Source: Planotetraspora thailandica (lineage in GTDB: Bacteria; Actinomycetota; Actinomycetes; Streptosporangiales; Streptosporangiaceae). Taken from it: a stretch of 64,000 nucleotides of DNA. Positions within the stretch are counted from its first letter, which is position 1, and each line of letters begins with the position of its first letter. The stretch covers positions 62,001 to 126,000 of the forward strand of contig NZ_BOOR01000018.1 in assembly GCF_016863335.1 (NCBI RefSeq). The letters run 5' to 3'. The translations under genes were made by a program, and so were the position numbers. Below, piece by piece: positions 56,145-64,000 of the stretch. The notes below the pieces were generated by a model that did not search any database, was not told the origin of the DNA, and worked only from the letters and a program-made list of their open reading frames with translations.

Positions 56145-57095
56145 ATGACGTCCACGGACGCTTCGACACGCAGGCCGAGGCATGTCTCACGCCTGGCGAT
56201 GATGCGTGCCCGCGCACGCCTGAGCTGGGTTCGCGACACCAACGCGTGGTCGCTGGCGAAGGCGACCACCATGGCGGGCGTCAACTACCGGGTCACGGGC
56301 CTCGCCGGCGAGGCGGCCTTCTTCGCACTCCTGTCGCTGCCACCCTTCGTGCTCGGACTGCTCGGCGTCATGGGCCATCTGAGCGGCCTCCTCGGCCAGG
56401 ACAGCGTCCAGGAGGTCAAGGAGTGGGTCGTCAACCAGTCGGAGCTGCTGTTCACGAGTAACACCGTCGACCGCGTCGTGATGCCCCTGCTCAACGACGT
56501 GCTCAACGGCGGCCAGGTGTCGCTGATCTCCGTCGGCTTCCTGCTGTCGCTGTGGTCGGGCTCCCGCGCGCTGTTCGTGTACGTCGACCTGATCTCCATC
56601 GCGTACGGCCTGGGGGAGACCCGGGGGATCATCCGTACCCGGGTGCTGTCGTTCGGCCTCTACGTCGCCGCGCTGCTGATCGGCCTGGTCATCATGCCGA
56701 TCCTGGTCATCGGGCCGACGCTGCTGTCCAACACCCTGAGCCGATACAGCGTGCTCGTATCGATCTTCTACTGGCCCGTCGTGGTCGCCGGGTCCGTCCT
56801 GATGCTCACGCTCCTCTACCACGTGAGCGTCCCCAGGCGCACCCGCTGGTGGCGGGAGACGCCGGGGGCCGTGCTCGCCCTGATCATCTGGATCCTCTGC
56901 GCCGCCGTGCTCCGTGAGGTGCTGGCCGCCTGGTTCAAGCCGTTGTCCATCTACGGCTCGCTGGCCGCCCCGATCGCCGTCCTGCTCTGGCTCTACATCA
57001 CGGCTCTGGCCGTACTGATCGGTGCGACGCTCAACGCCGAGGTCGATCGCCTGTGGCCCCGGAACGGCACCGCCCGCCACGAACTCTGCGCCTGA
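56145..57095 (+). CDS. YihY/BrkB family membrane protein
   Basis: 316 residues from ATG 56145; an in-frame TTG lies three codons earlier. YRVTGLAGEAAFFALLSLPPFVLGLLGVMG near 48 is the first transmembrane segment with the family's A-E-AAFFALLSLPP pattern. Five more segments follow, with RTRWWRETPGAVLALIIWILC near 235 and YGSLAAPIAVLLWLYITALAVLIGATLNAEVDR near 275, the end typical of BrkB. Despite the old RNase BN name, these proteins are membrane-bound and of uncertain function. Confidence 0.9.
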   Translation: MTSTDASTRRPRHVSRLAMMRARARLSWVRDTNAWSLAKATTMAGVNYRVTGLAGEAAFFALLSLPPFVLGLLGVMGHLSGLLGQDSVQEVKEWVVNQSELLFTSNTVDRVVMPLLNDVLNGGQVSLISVGFLLSLWSGSRALFVYVDLISIAYGLGETRGIIRTRVLSFGLYVAALLIGLVIMPILVIGPTLLSNTLSRYSVLVSIFYWPVVVAGSVLMLTLLYHVSVPRRTRWWRETPGAVLALIIWILCAAVLREVLAAWFKPLSIYGSLAAPIAVLLWLYITALAVLIGATLNAEVDRLWPRNGTARHELCA

Positions 57096-57151
57096 TATCA
57101 AGACGGTTGCGACCAAGGCCGGATTTATCGCGCGATATGCGGTGATCCGTA

Positions 57152-58588
57152 ATGATGTCTGCGATGAACGGGCAGCCATCCTCTGAAGAGACCACGTCGG
57201 TGCATCGGCGGATGATCGGTCCGTACGTGCCGGTTCGCCGTCTTGGCGAAGGCGGCATGGGCATCGTGTACCTCGCGCACGACCGGGCGGGACGCCAGGT
57301 GGCCGTCAAGGTGATGCGCCCGGAGCTGGCCGCCCAGGAGGAGTTCCGCGGCAGGTTCCGTAAGGAGGCGGAGGCCGCCAAGCGGGTGGCCCGCTTCTGC
57401 ACCGCGCCCCTGCTCGACGCCGGACTGGACGGCGAGCAGGCCTACCTGGTCACCGAATACGTCGAGGGCCCCGACCTGTCCTCTGTGGTCGAAGCACAGG
57501 GGCCGATGGGCGGGTCGAACCTCGACGCCCTCGCGGTGGGCGTCGCCACGGCGCTGTCGGCGATCCACCGGGCCGGCGTGGTGCACCGCGACCTGAAACC
57601 CTCCAACATCCTGCTCGCCCCCGTCGGGCCTCGTGTGATCGACTTCGGCATCGCCCAACTCGCCGACACCCTGGCCGAGCGGACCGGCGCGGTGATCGGC
57701 ACGCCGAGCTACATGGCCCCGGAGCGGGCGAGAGGCGAGACCGTCACCGCGGCCGCCGACGTGTTCGCCTGGGGGTGCGTGGTCGCCTACGCCGGGACCG
57801 GCCGGCCGCCCTTCGGCCGAGGGGCCGCTGCGGAGGTCCTCTACCGGGTCACCAATCACGTGCCCGACCTGAAGGGGCTCGACGAGCGCCTGCGCCCTCT
57901 GGTCGAGCGTGCCCTCGACAAGGACCCCGGCCGCAGGCCGAGCTCCCAGGAACTCCTCGACCGGCTGCTCGGCCGCGAGGAAGTGGCCGTCGAGGCGGCC
58001 ACGCGGATCGTGAGCGAGGCCTGGACCAGCCCGAATCCGTCTTCGGTCGCCACCAGGGCTGAACCGGTCTCACGCGCACTACGGGCGGCGAAGCCGTCGC
58101 GCAGGCTCTGGAGCGGCGTGATCGCGGTATCGGTAGTGCTTGCGGCCGCCGCGGTCGTCGCCGCGCTGCAATTTGGCGGAGACGGGGGAGCGACGACCCC
58201 GGAGGGCCCGGTGGCGACCGCAGCCAAGCAGTTCAAGGGCACTCCGTTGCAGGTCACCGTCGACTCGGCGACCCGGCACGGGACCTCGGTGAACCTCAGG
58301 CTGTCGGTCAAGGTCACCGGCACGGAACAACGATGGTGGCCCCGGGACCTCTTCGGGGAGGACGCCTCGGAGATCAACCTCGTCGCCCCGGACGGCACGG
58401 CGAAGTATCCCCCGGCAGGCAAGGACGACGTGTGCGTATGCGGCCCCGTGCCCGCACAGTGGTTCGAATCCGGCGACACGGTTTCCCTGTGGGCGAGCTA
58501 CACGGGCGTACCGGACGGCATGGATACGGCCGGGGTGGACGTCCCCGGGTTCGGGCTCATCACGGATGTGCCCATCTCGGAGGGGTGA
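57152..58588 (+). CDS. Membrane-anchored Ser/Thr protein kinase
   Basis: 478 residues. Kinase domain 24-275: Gly loop LGEGGMGIVY near 31, Lys in VAVKVM near 50, HRDLKPSNIL near 146, DFG in VIDFGIAQ near 166, APE in GTPSYMAPERARG near 188. A single membrane helix lies near 321-342 (SGVIAVSVVLAAAAVVAALQF), and an extracellular domain of about 130 residues follows with a CVC motif near 430 and no PASTA repeats. It should sense an external cue and phosphorylate cytoplasmic targets. The ZTP riboswitch of glyA begins 28 bp after its stop. Confidence 0.92.
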   Translation: MMSAMNGQPSSEETTSVHRRMIGPYVPVRRLGEGGMGIVYLAHDRAGRQVAVKVMRPELAAQEEFRGRFRKEAEAAKRVARFCTAPLLDAGLDGEQAYLVTEYVEGPDLSSVVEAQGPMGGSNLDALAVGVATALSAIHRAGVVHRDLKPSNILLAPVGPRVIDFGIAQLADTLAERTGAVIGTPSYMAPERARGETVTAAADVFAWGCVVAYAGTGRPPFGRGAAAEVLYRVTNHVPDLKGLDERLRPLVERALDKDPGRRPSSQELLDRLLGREEVAVEAATRIVSEAWTSPNPSSVATRAEPVSRALRAAKPSRRLWSGVIAVSVVLAAAAVVAALQFGGDGGATTPEGPVATAAKQFKGTPLQVTVDSATRHGTSVNLRLSVKVTGTEQRWWPRDLFGEDASEINLVAPDGTAKYPPAGKDDVCVCGPVPAQWFESGDTVSLWASYTGVPDGMDTAGVDVPGFGLITDVPISEG

Positions 58589-58616
58589 GCCGTATGGGAC
58601 GGCTCCCGATAAAGTA

Positions 58617-58716
58617 GGGAAGTCGCGACTGGCGCTGGCGTGCGCCCCATGGGGCCGCGTCGCAAGGTGGGTCACCACCGGGGAGCATTCTCGCGGAGGC
58701 CGTGCGCCTGGGCCGC
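58617..58716 (+). promoter_or_regulatory. ZTP (pfl) riboswitch upstream of glyA
   Basis: The three conserved parts of the ZTP riboswitch are present in order: GCGACTGGCG at 58624-58633, CCACCGGGGAGC near 58675-58686, and the 3' segment TGCGCCTGGGC near 58703-58713. The long variable stem in between (GGCGTGCGCCCCATGGGGC) is typical. The element senses the folate-deficiency alarmones ZMP/ZTP and turns on one-carbon genes such as glyA, whose ATG lies 32 bp beyond. Confidence 0.88.
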
Positions 58717-58747
58717 CGCACCTGTCAATGTGGACAAGGAAGGCGCC

Positions 58748-60007
58748 ATGGCTGGGAACTCGCTGAACTCCGTCGATCCCGAGATCGCCGGGCTCATCAG
58801 GGCCGAAGAGCGGCGGCAGGCCGACACCGTCAAGCTCATCGCGTCGGAGAACTACGTCTCCAAGGCCGTTCTGGAGGCCACGGGAACGGTTCTCACGAAC
58901 AAGTACTCCGAGGGGTACGCGGGCAAGCGCTATTACGAGGGCCAGCAGGTCATCGACCAGATCGAGACCGTCGCCGTGGAACGGGCCAAGTCGCTGTTCG
59001 GGGTGAACCACGCCAACGTCCAGCCGTACTCCGGCTCGCCGGCGAACCTCGCGATCTACCTGGCCTTCCTCAACCCCGGCGACACCGTGCTCGGCATGGG
59101 CCTGCCGTTCGGCGGCCACCTCACCCACGGCTGGTCGGTCTCGGCCACCGGCAAGTGGTTCAACGCCGTACGGTACGGCGTGCGCAAGGACACCGGCCGC
59201 ATCGACATGGACGAGGTCCGTTCGATCGCGCTGGAGCACCGGCCCAAGCTGATCTTCTGCGGCGGCACCGCGATCCCGCGCACCATCGACTTCCCGGCCT
59301 TCGCGGAGATCGCCCGTGAGGTCGGCGCCGTCCTCGCCGCCGACATCGCGCACATCGCCGGGCTCGTCGCGGGCGGCGCCCACCCGTCGCCGGTCGGGCA
59401 CGCCGACGTGATCTCCACGACCACGCACAAGACGCTTCGCGGCCCACGCGGCGCCATGCTGATGGCCACCGCCGACGAGCACGCGACCGCCCTCAACAAG
59501 GCCGTCTTCCCCGGCCTCCAGGGCGGCCCGCACAACCACACCACGGCCGCCATCGCCGTCGCCCTGCACGAGGCCGCCCAGCCGGAGTTCAAGGCGTACG
59601 CCGCGCAGGTCGTGAAGAACGCCAAGGCGCTCGCCGAGGAGCTGTCGAGCAGGGGCTTCGACCTCGTCTCCGGCGGCACCGACAACCATTTGATCCTCAT
59701 GGACCTCACGCCCAAGGGCGTCGGCGGCAAGCCCGCCGCCCAGGCGCTCGACCGGGCCGGGCTGGAGACCAACTACAACACGGTGCCCTTCGACCCGCGT
59801 AAGCCGTTCGACCCGTCGGGCATCCGGATCGGCACCCCGTCGGTGACGTCCCGGGGCATGGGCGAGGCGGAGATGCGGCAGATCGGCGCGTGGATCGACG
59901 AGGTCGTCACCGCCGTGGCCAAGGGCGACGCTGACGATGTGATCGCGCGGGTCCACAAGGAGGTCAGTGACCTGACCGCCCAGTTCCCCGCCCCCGGCCT
60001 CTCCTGA
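58748..60007 (+). CDS. glyA: Serine hydroxymethyltransferase
   Basis: 419 residues from ATG 58748, with AAGGAAGGCGCC upstream. It interconverts serine and glycine while charging tetrahydrofolate, with pyridoxal phosphate. LIASENYVSKAVLEATGTVLTNKYSEGYAGKRYYEGQ near 27 is the SHMT signature; the PLP-lysine is in VISTTTHKTLRGPRGAM near 226. Control by the ZTP riboswitch links it to folate status. Repeat array 6 begins 48 bp after the stop. Confidence 0.97.
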   Translation: MAGNSLNSVDPEIAGLIRAEERRQADTVKLIASENYVSKAVLEATGTVLTNKYSEGYAGKRYYEGQQVIDQIETVAVERAKSLFGVNHANVQPYSGSPANLAIYLAFLNPGDTVLGMGLPFGGHLTHGWSVSATGKWFNAVRYGVRKDTGRIDMDEVRSIALEHRPKLIFCGGTAIPRTIDFPAFAEIAREVGAVLAADIAHIAGLVAGGAHPSPVGHADVISTTTHKTLRGPRGAMLMATADEHATALNKAVFPGLQGGPHNHTTAAIAVALHEAAQPEFKAYAAQVVKNAKALAEELSSRGFDLVSGGTDNHLILMDLTPKGVGGKPAAQALDRAGLETNYNTVPFDPRKPFDPSGIRIGTPSVTSRGMGEAEMRQIGAWIDEVVTAVAKGDADDVIARVHKEVSDLTAQFPAPGLS

Positions 60008-60054
60008 TCCGCCGCCTTCTTGGCGTATCAGCCACTCCAGCAGAGCCCCCTTCA

Positions 60055-60447
60055 CCCGCCCCTTGGGCGTGATCATGCAGATCTTCGGTGAAGGGGGCTC
60101 TTCGCTGCCCCACCCCCTTGGCGTGATCATGCAGAAGTTCGCTGAGAGTGGGTCTGACCTCGCAGGACGCCGATCGTGATCATGCAGAACTTCGCCGGAA
60201 GTGTCGGTGACCTGCGGCTTCGCCGTACGTGATCATGTAGTGAACGTCGGGCCTGAGTATCAGTGCCCCGCATCCCTGGGGTGCCCACTGCATGATCACG
60301 GTTCTCGTTTCCGCAGGTCGGTACGGCTTTCGCCGAACTTCTGCATGATCACGATTGGGAAAACCGCTGGCAGGCGGGCATGTTCTCGAACTTCTGCATG
60401 ATCACGCCCACGTAAGCATGATCACGCCCACGTAAGCATGATCACGC
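60055..60447. repeat. Array 6 of the 53-bp repeat family (symmetric)
   Basis: Forward cores begin at 60069, 60123, 60176 and 60229 (54, 53, 53 bp apart); inverted cores end at 60299, 60352 and 60405 (53, 53), and two mini-units follow, ending at 60425 and 60445 (20 bp each). The mini-units repeat GCATGATCACGCCCACGTAA almost exactly. Central copies are truncated, and the centre can form CAGTG/CACTG with an inner CCCC/GGGG pair. The left edge carries CCCTTGGGCGTGATCATGCA. It fills the glyA-rsgA interval. Confidence 0.95.
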
Positions 60448-60592
60448 CCAGACTCCTGGGGGATAAATGGGTTGGCGGGGGGTGGGGGTGTCCGTTAGGT
60501 TCGGGGCAACCCGTTCGGGCAACGCCCTTCGGGGTGACCACAGGCGAACGCCGCTGATCGGAGCGGCCACGGAGAAATCGGAGGTGATGATC

Positions 60593-60646
60593 ATGCGGGT
60601 CTTTCTGACGAGCATGCCGTCCATCTACCTCCGGGTGCCCGCCTGA
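60593..60646 (+). CDS. Possible 17-residue peptide before rsgA
   Basis: ATG 60593 is preceded by the near-perfect ribosome site GGAGGTGATGATC. The peptide MRVFLTSMPSIYLRVPA ends 40 bp before the rsgA ATG. A Shine-Dalgarno of this quality is rare in the window. It could be a leader peptide controlling rsgA or a chance match; I do not recognise the sequence. Confidence 0.4.
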   Translation: MRVFLTSMPSIYLRVPA

Positions 60647-60686
60647 TCCTGCGCTGAGGCACCCGCTTCCGAAGGGTTCCTCAGAA

Positions 60687-61784
60687 ATGTTCTCCGATCT
60701 TTCTCTGCTCGGCTGGCGCGACGATCTCTACCCGCAGCTTCCCGCGGGCGCGGTCCCCGGCCGGGTGGCCCGCGTCGACCGCGGCGCCGCCGAGGTCATC
60801 ACGGCCTTCGGCACACATCAGGCCATGTACGGCTCACGCGTCCGCAGGGCCTCCGCGGCCGATCCCGTCGCGTTGCCGTGCGTGGGCGACTGGGTGGCGC
60901 TGAGCCGGCTCCCTGAAGGCCGCTACGAGCTCACCGAGGTTCTTCCGCGCGCGACGGCCTTCGTGCGCGGCGGCGTCAGCCGTCACTCGCGAGGGGGGCT
61001 GTCCGGCGACGGGCAGGGCCAGGTGCTGGCGGCCAACGTCGACGTGGTCTTCGTCGCCGAGCCCTCGATGCATTCCACCGATTTCGCCGATCTCGGCAGG
61101 ATCGAGCGGCTCGTCGCGCTGGCCTGGGAGAGCGGCGGCCTGCCGGTCGTCCTCATCACCAAGACCGACCTCTTCGAGGACGGGCTCGACGACCTGCTGG
61201 CCGACGTGGCCGCGACGGCGCCGGGGGTGGACGTGCACCCGGTCAGCTCGCTGACCGGCGACGGCGTCGACCTCGTCCGCGCCCACCTTGCGGGCTCCAG
61301 GACGGCGGTGGTGCTCGGGGCCTCCGGCGCCGGCAAGTCCACGCTGGTCAACGCGCTCGCCGGTGGCGAGGTCATGGAGACCCAGCAGGTCAGGGCGGCC
61401 GACGGGCGGGGCCGCCACACCACCGTGCACCGGGAGCTCATTCCGCTGCCGGGCGGCGGGCTCGTCATCGACACCCCCGGCATCCGCAGGGTCGGCCTGT
61501 ACGACATGAGCGACGGCGTAGATCTCGTCTTCTCCGACATCGACGAGCTGGCCGGCTCGTGCCGTTTCTCCGACTGCGCCCACGTGGAGGAGCCCGGCTG
61601 TGCCGTGCTGGCGGCGGTCGAGTCGGGGGAACTGCCCGAGCGGCGGCTGGAGAGCTGGTACAAGCTCCAGCGCGAGGCCGCCTGGATGGCCCGCCGTACG
61701 GACGCGCGTCTGCGCAGCGAGGAGACGCGGAAGTGGAAGGTCATCCACAAGGAGATGCGTCGTTCGGGCAGATCGCGACCATAA
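60687..61784 (+). CDS. rsgA: Ribosome small subunit-dependent GTPase A
   Basis: 365 residues. An N-terminal OB-fold leads; the circularly permuted GTPase then shows G4 LITKTDL near 157, G1 LGASGAGKSTLVNAL near 210 and G3 DTPGIRRVGL near 262. The zinc-binding C-terminal part follows (CRFSDCAHVEEPGCAV near 291). RsgA acts in late maturation of the 30S subunit. Variation at the zinc site (C-x5-H-x5-C plus the leading Cys) matches the family. Confidence 0.95.
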   Translation: MFSDLSLLGWRDDLYPQLPAGAVPGRVARVDRGAAEVITAFGTHQAMYGSRVRRASAADPVALPCVGDWVALSRLPEGRYELTEVLPRATAFVRGGVSRHSRGGLSGDGQGQVLAANVDVVFVAEPSMHSTDFADLGRIERLVALAWESGGLPVVLITKTDLFEDGLDDLLADVAATAPGVDVHPVSSLTGDGVDLVRAHLAGSRTAVVLGASGAGKSTLVNALAGGEVMETQQVRAADGRGRHTTVHRELIPLPGGGLVIDTPGIRRVGLYDMSDGVDLVFSDIDELAGSCRFSDCAHVEEPGCAVLAAVESGELPERRLESWYKLQREAAWMARRTDARLRSEETRKWKVIHKEMRRSGRSRP

Positions 61785-61800
61785 GCGTGATCTGCGGCTT

Positions 61801-62493
61801 ATGCCGGGTATGACGACACGCATGAACCGGAAACGGGTGCGGCTGCCGTTCGCCGACAGGGCGCAGGCGGGCTCCCACCTGGCCTCCGCCCTGTACCGCA
61901 TGCGCCGGGGTGACCCGGTGGTGCTCGCGCTGCCGCGCGGCGGGGTGGCGGTGGCCGCACCTGTGGCGGACATGCTGAACGCGCCGCTCGACGTGCTGGT
62001 GACGCGGAAGATCGGGTGTCCGGGCCAGCCGGAGCTTGGGGTGGGCGCCATCGCTGAGGGCGGGGAGCCGGTGTTCCACCACGACCTGCTGGAGAAGCTG
62101 GGCCTCGAGCCCGCCGACGTCGTCCCGGTCGTGGACAGGGAGCGGCTGGAGCTGGCCAGGCGGGTGGAGGTCTACCGAGGTGAGCGCAGGCCCGTGGAGG
62201 TCGCGGGCAAGGACGTGATCGTCGTCGATGACGGCCTGGCGACGGGGGGCACTGCGACGGCGGCGCTGCGAGCCGTCCGGGCTCGGCAACAGGGGAGAGG
62301 GACGGTCACGCTGGCGGTGCCGGTGGCTTCCGGAGACACCGTACGACGGATGCGGCAAGAGGCCGACAATGTCGTGGTTTTAGCGGTTCCGTGGGGTTTT
62401 CGGGCGGTCGGCCAGTGGTACGAAACCTTCGACCAGCTCACCGATTCCGATGTTCTTGATCTGCTGAGGGGCCGGACCCCGGACGGTCCGTGA
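61801..62493 (+). CDS. Phosphoribosyltransferase family protein
   Basis: About 230 residues; ATG 61801, 61810 and 61822 are all possible and none has a clear ribosome site. The PRPP-binding motif VIVVDDGLATGGTATAAL lies near 140 and LALPRGGVAVAAPVADML near 42 is the other conserved part. Members of this subgroup are stand-alone and of unknown substrate, often near stress genes. It follows rsgA by 16 bp. A convergent terminator follows. Confidence 0.85.
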   Translation: MPGMTTRMNRKRVRLPFADRAQAGSHLASALYRMRRGDPVVLALPRGGVAVAAPVADMLNAPLDVLVTRKIGCPGQPELGVGAIAEGGEPVFHHDLLEKLGLEPADVVPVVDRERLELARRVEVYRGERRPVEVAGKDVIVVDDGLATGGTATAALRAVRARQQGRGTVTLAVPVASGDTVRRMRQEADNVVVLAVPWGFRAVGQWYETFDQLTDSDVLDLLRGRTPDGP

Positions 62494-62498
62494 CCTGA

Positions 62499-62535
62499 GG
62501 GTGTCCCGCTTTCCTTGCGGTCGGCGGGAACACCC
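62499..62535. terminator. Bidirectional terminator between the phosphoribosyltransferase and whiB genes
   Basis: GGGTGTCCCGC at 62499-62509 pairs with GCGGGAACACCC at 62524-62535 with one unpaired base, between convergent genes. Confidence 0.7.
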
Positions 62536-62572
62536 GGAGGCCTGCTGACGCGTGTCGGGGAAGGGGGAAGAC

Positions 62573-62887
62573 TCAGGCGACAGCGCTGATGCCGGCGCTC
62601 GCCGCGCGGCGCATGCGGCGACGACGCTCGGAGGCGCGCTCGTCCTCGTTCAGCCCGCCCCAGGTCCCGTACTTCTCCGGGCGGGAAAGGGCGTAGTCGA
62701 GGCACTCGGCGCGCACTGGACACTGAGCGCAGATGGCCTTGGCCTTGCGCTCACGGATGTCGCGCTCCGGCTGACGCTCACCGTCAGGGCCGAAGAACAG
62801 CACAAGGTCCTCTCCCCGGCACGCGGCATCATCCTGCCAACCCCAACTGGGGCGCGGGCGGGCGAGCTGCCGACGTACCTGAGACAT
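62573..62887 (-). CDS. WhiB family transcriptional regulator
   Basis: 104 residues from ATG 62887, with AAAGGTGG 6 bp upstream. Four cluster cysteines are at CRGED (near 23), CAQC with CPVRAEC (near 53-62), and the turn GTWGGLNEDERASERRRRMRR near 75 is the sigma/DNA-contact motif. WhiB proteins hold a [4Fe-4S] cluster and act with the principal sigma factor in development, redox or antibiotic response. No AT-hook is present, so it is not the WhiB7/WblC type. The subgroup cannot be fixed from sequence alone. Confidence 0.92.
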   Translation of the reverse strand: MSQVRRQLARPRPSWGWQDDAACRGEDLVLFFGPDGERQPERDIRERKAKAICAQCPVRAECLDYALSRPEKYGTWGGLNEDERASERRRRMRRAASAGISAVA

Positions 62888-63006
62888 GAGAAACCACCTT
62901 TTGATGTGAGGTATTTCAGGGTTCGTGCCGCTTTGGACGCTTGTGGCGTCCCTCGATCCAACGCCAGGACTGGCCGTGATGTTCCCGATACCGGGCGGAA
63001 GGACCG

Positions 63007-63912
63007 TCAGGCCACGGCCGGAGTGAGCTGCCTCAATTCGGCCAACCTGTAGGTCGAGATCTCGTCGGCGCAGGTCATTCCGCACGGTGGGGTGAACACC
63101 GCGGGTTCGACCACTACCCGAAATCGCGACGATCCACGTGGTGACGTGCAACGCACGACGCACACCGTGGTGCCGCTTTCCGACCGGGAGGATTCCACGG
63201 CCACTCCGCCGACCGAGAATTCACCGGTGTGAGACCGGACGAAATGCTCAGCGGCCTGAAGTGGCTCAGGGATGCCCGCGCGTCCCCGGAAACGATCGAG
63301 GACGACCTCGCCGTGCCGGTACGCGTTTGCCGCCGCGATCGCAGCAGCCTGAGACATGCTGCCGTAGTAAAGCCCGTGTGGCAAGCATACGAGGTTAGCG
63401 GCGTATCGATCGCCGCCAACATGACTGGTCTCCCAGACGCCTCCGGGCAGGTTTTCGTCAAGAAACCGGGCCAGCGGGAGGCCGAGACGGGCGCAGCAGG
63501 CGTTGCGTTTGCCGTGCGTGCAGACCAGGAACATCGGCTCGTTCACCAGTATGCAGGACTCCGGAACCACTCCGTGCACGAGCGAGCCCAGGTCAAGATC
63601 GTTGAGGTCCTCGAAACGGCCTTCGGCCAGCCAGGGTTCGGGGCCTGCGGACGACGCCACGAAAATGTGCGTCGTGGTCGTCTCGGCGGCGCGTCGCCCC
63701 GACCGGCGGATTAGTTGCGGCCGGATTCCGAGCGAAGTGGCCCGGTCGATCAGGGCGTGCACCTTGTCGGGTAGTTTGCACTCGTCGAGATAGGCCGCCC
63801 AGGGACCTGAGTGCTCAATGAGCAGCCAGAACTTCGCGCCGACGGTCGCGCTCGCGAGAACGGGAGCGGCGCCCGTGTGAAGAGCGGGGAAGTGCTCACA
63901 GCCGTTGGCCAT
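63007..63912 (-). CDS. Sucrase/ferredoxin-like family protein
   Basis: 301 residues from ATG 63912 (MANGCEHFPALHTGAAP); an earlier ATG at 63936 is less likely because it overlaps the iron box. FLVCTHGKRNACCARLGLPLAR near 132 is the thioredoxin-like [2Fe-2S] Cys segment, and VWETSHVGGDRYAANLVCLPHGLYYG near 161 is the family signature. These proteins are ferredoxin-like and are often iron-regulated, probably acting in electron supply to iron or siderophore reactions. The upstream site at 63937-63955 fits. The function in vivo is inferred. Confidence 0.88.
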   Translation of the reverse strand: MANGCEHFPALHTGAAPVLASATVGAKFWLLIEHSGPWAAYLDECKLPDKVHALIDRATSLGIRPQLIRRSGRRAAETTTTHIFVASSAGPEPWLAEGRFEDLNDLDLGSLVHGVVPESCILVNEPMFLVCTHGKRNACCARLGLPLARFLDENLPGGVWETSHVGGDRYAANLVCLPHGLYYGSMSQAAAIAAANAYRHGEVVLDRFRGRAGIPEPLQAAEHFVRSHTGEFSVGGVAVESSRSESGTTVCVVRCTSPRGSSRFRVVVEPAVFTPPCGMTCADEISTYRLAELRQLTPAVA

Positions 63913-63936
63913 CGACGCCTGCCCTCCCTCACACAA

Positions 63937-63955
63937 TTAGGTAAGTCTTACCTTA
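63937..63955. promoter_or_regulatory. Iron box (DtxR/IdeR type) operator
   Basis: TTAGGTAAGTCTTACCTTA has perfect GGTAAG/CTTACC arms and matches most positions of the 19-bp DtxR/IdeR consensus TTAGGTTAGGCTAACCTAA. It ends 25 bp before the sucrase/ferredoxin-like start, so it should be repressed when iron is plentiful. No divergent gene is visible in the remaining 45 bp. Confidence 0.8.
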
Positions 63956-64000
63956 GCTAACCGAGTCAAGCGCTGTGACCGGTGGGCCCCCTGAAAACTT

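Noticed and set aside
62573-62887. Identification of the WhiB protein as WhiB7/WblC
   Set aside because: It lacks the C-terminal AT-hook and the special WhiB7 turn; only the family name is justified.

Overview
The window is 64 kb of a high-GC actinomycete chromosome. GTG and TTG starts are common, genes are packed and often overlap by ATGA or GTGA, and several families are typical of actinobacteria (DUF1707, DUF3000, WhiB, CGNR zinc finger, coproporphyrin-type haem genes). The style suggests Streptosporangiales or a near relative; that placement is an inference. I saw no rRNA, tRNA, insertion sequence, prophage or CRISPR array.

Layout. 1-8.5 kb: DUF1707 fragment, PadR regulator, CGNR regulator divergent from an MFS exporter, a DUF457 membrane protein, aconitase, a MazF-type toxin with its antitoxin, and a TauE/SafE permease. 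8.7-13.3 kb: a xylose-type ABC transporter (binding protein, one-domain ATPase, permease) with a ROK regulator. 13.5-22.1 kb: dxs, an amino-acid permease, a LysE exporter, an orphan histidine kinase divergent from a large ATPase-LuxR regulator. 22.1-25.4 kb: fadB-fadA. 25.5-30.2 kb: a LacI regulator and a catabolic set (Gfo/Idh oxidoreductase, DUF993 protein, sugar-phosphate isomerase) tied together by matching palindromes. 30.5-37.1 kb: ribonuclease D, DUF3000 protein, hemE, a DUF4349 lipoprotein, hemY, hemQ. 37.2-42.6 kb: msrB, separate LigD-type polymerase and ligase genes, a RibD-like reductase, AzlCD. 42.7-50.5 kb: two AraC regulators, glgX, OsmC, a hemerythrin protein, an AidB-like acyl-CoA dehydrogenase. 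50.7-56 kb: a DUF1707/LiaF-like protein and the assimilatory sulfur genes (sir, zinc ribbon, cysH, cbiX), preceded by a leader peptide I found by reading the minus strand. 56-64 kb: BrkB-type membrane protein, Ser/Thr kinase, a ZTP riboswitch in front of glyA, rsgA, a phosphoribosyltransferase, a WhiB protein and an iron-box-controlled sucrase/ferredoxin-like protein.

The most unusual content is a family of intergenic arrays built on the 20-bp core CGTGATCATGCAGAAGTTCG. About 34 copies lie in six places (27.4, 30.3, 46.3, 51.6, 52.6 and 60.1 kb), spaced almost exactly 53 bp apart, with a second conserved block (GACCTGCG) 33 bp into each unit. Three arrays are symmetric: forward units run into a centre and inverted units run out. 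The innermost copies are usually cut short, and some outer edges carry 20-23 bp mini-units. In one place the two halves flank cbiX, whose likely start codon lies inside the innermost repeat. I know of no described element that matches; function is unknown. Stem-forming 3' UTR/terminator elements, protein-binding arrays or a non-autonomous mobile element are the options.
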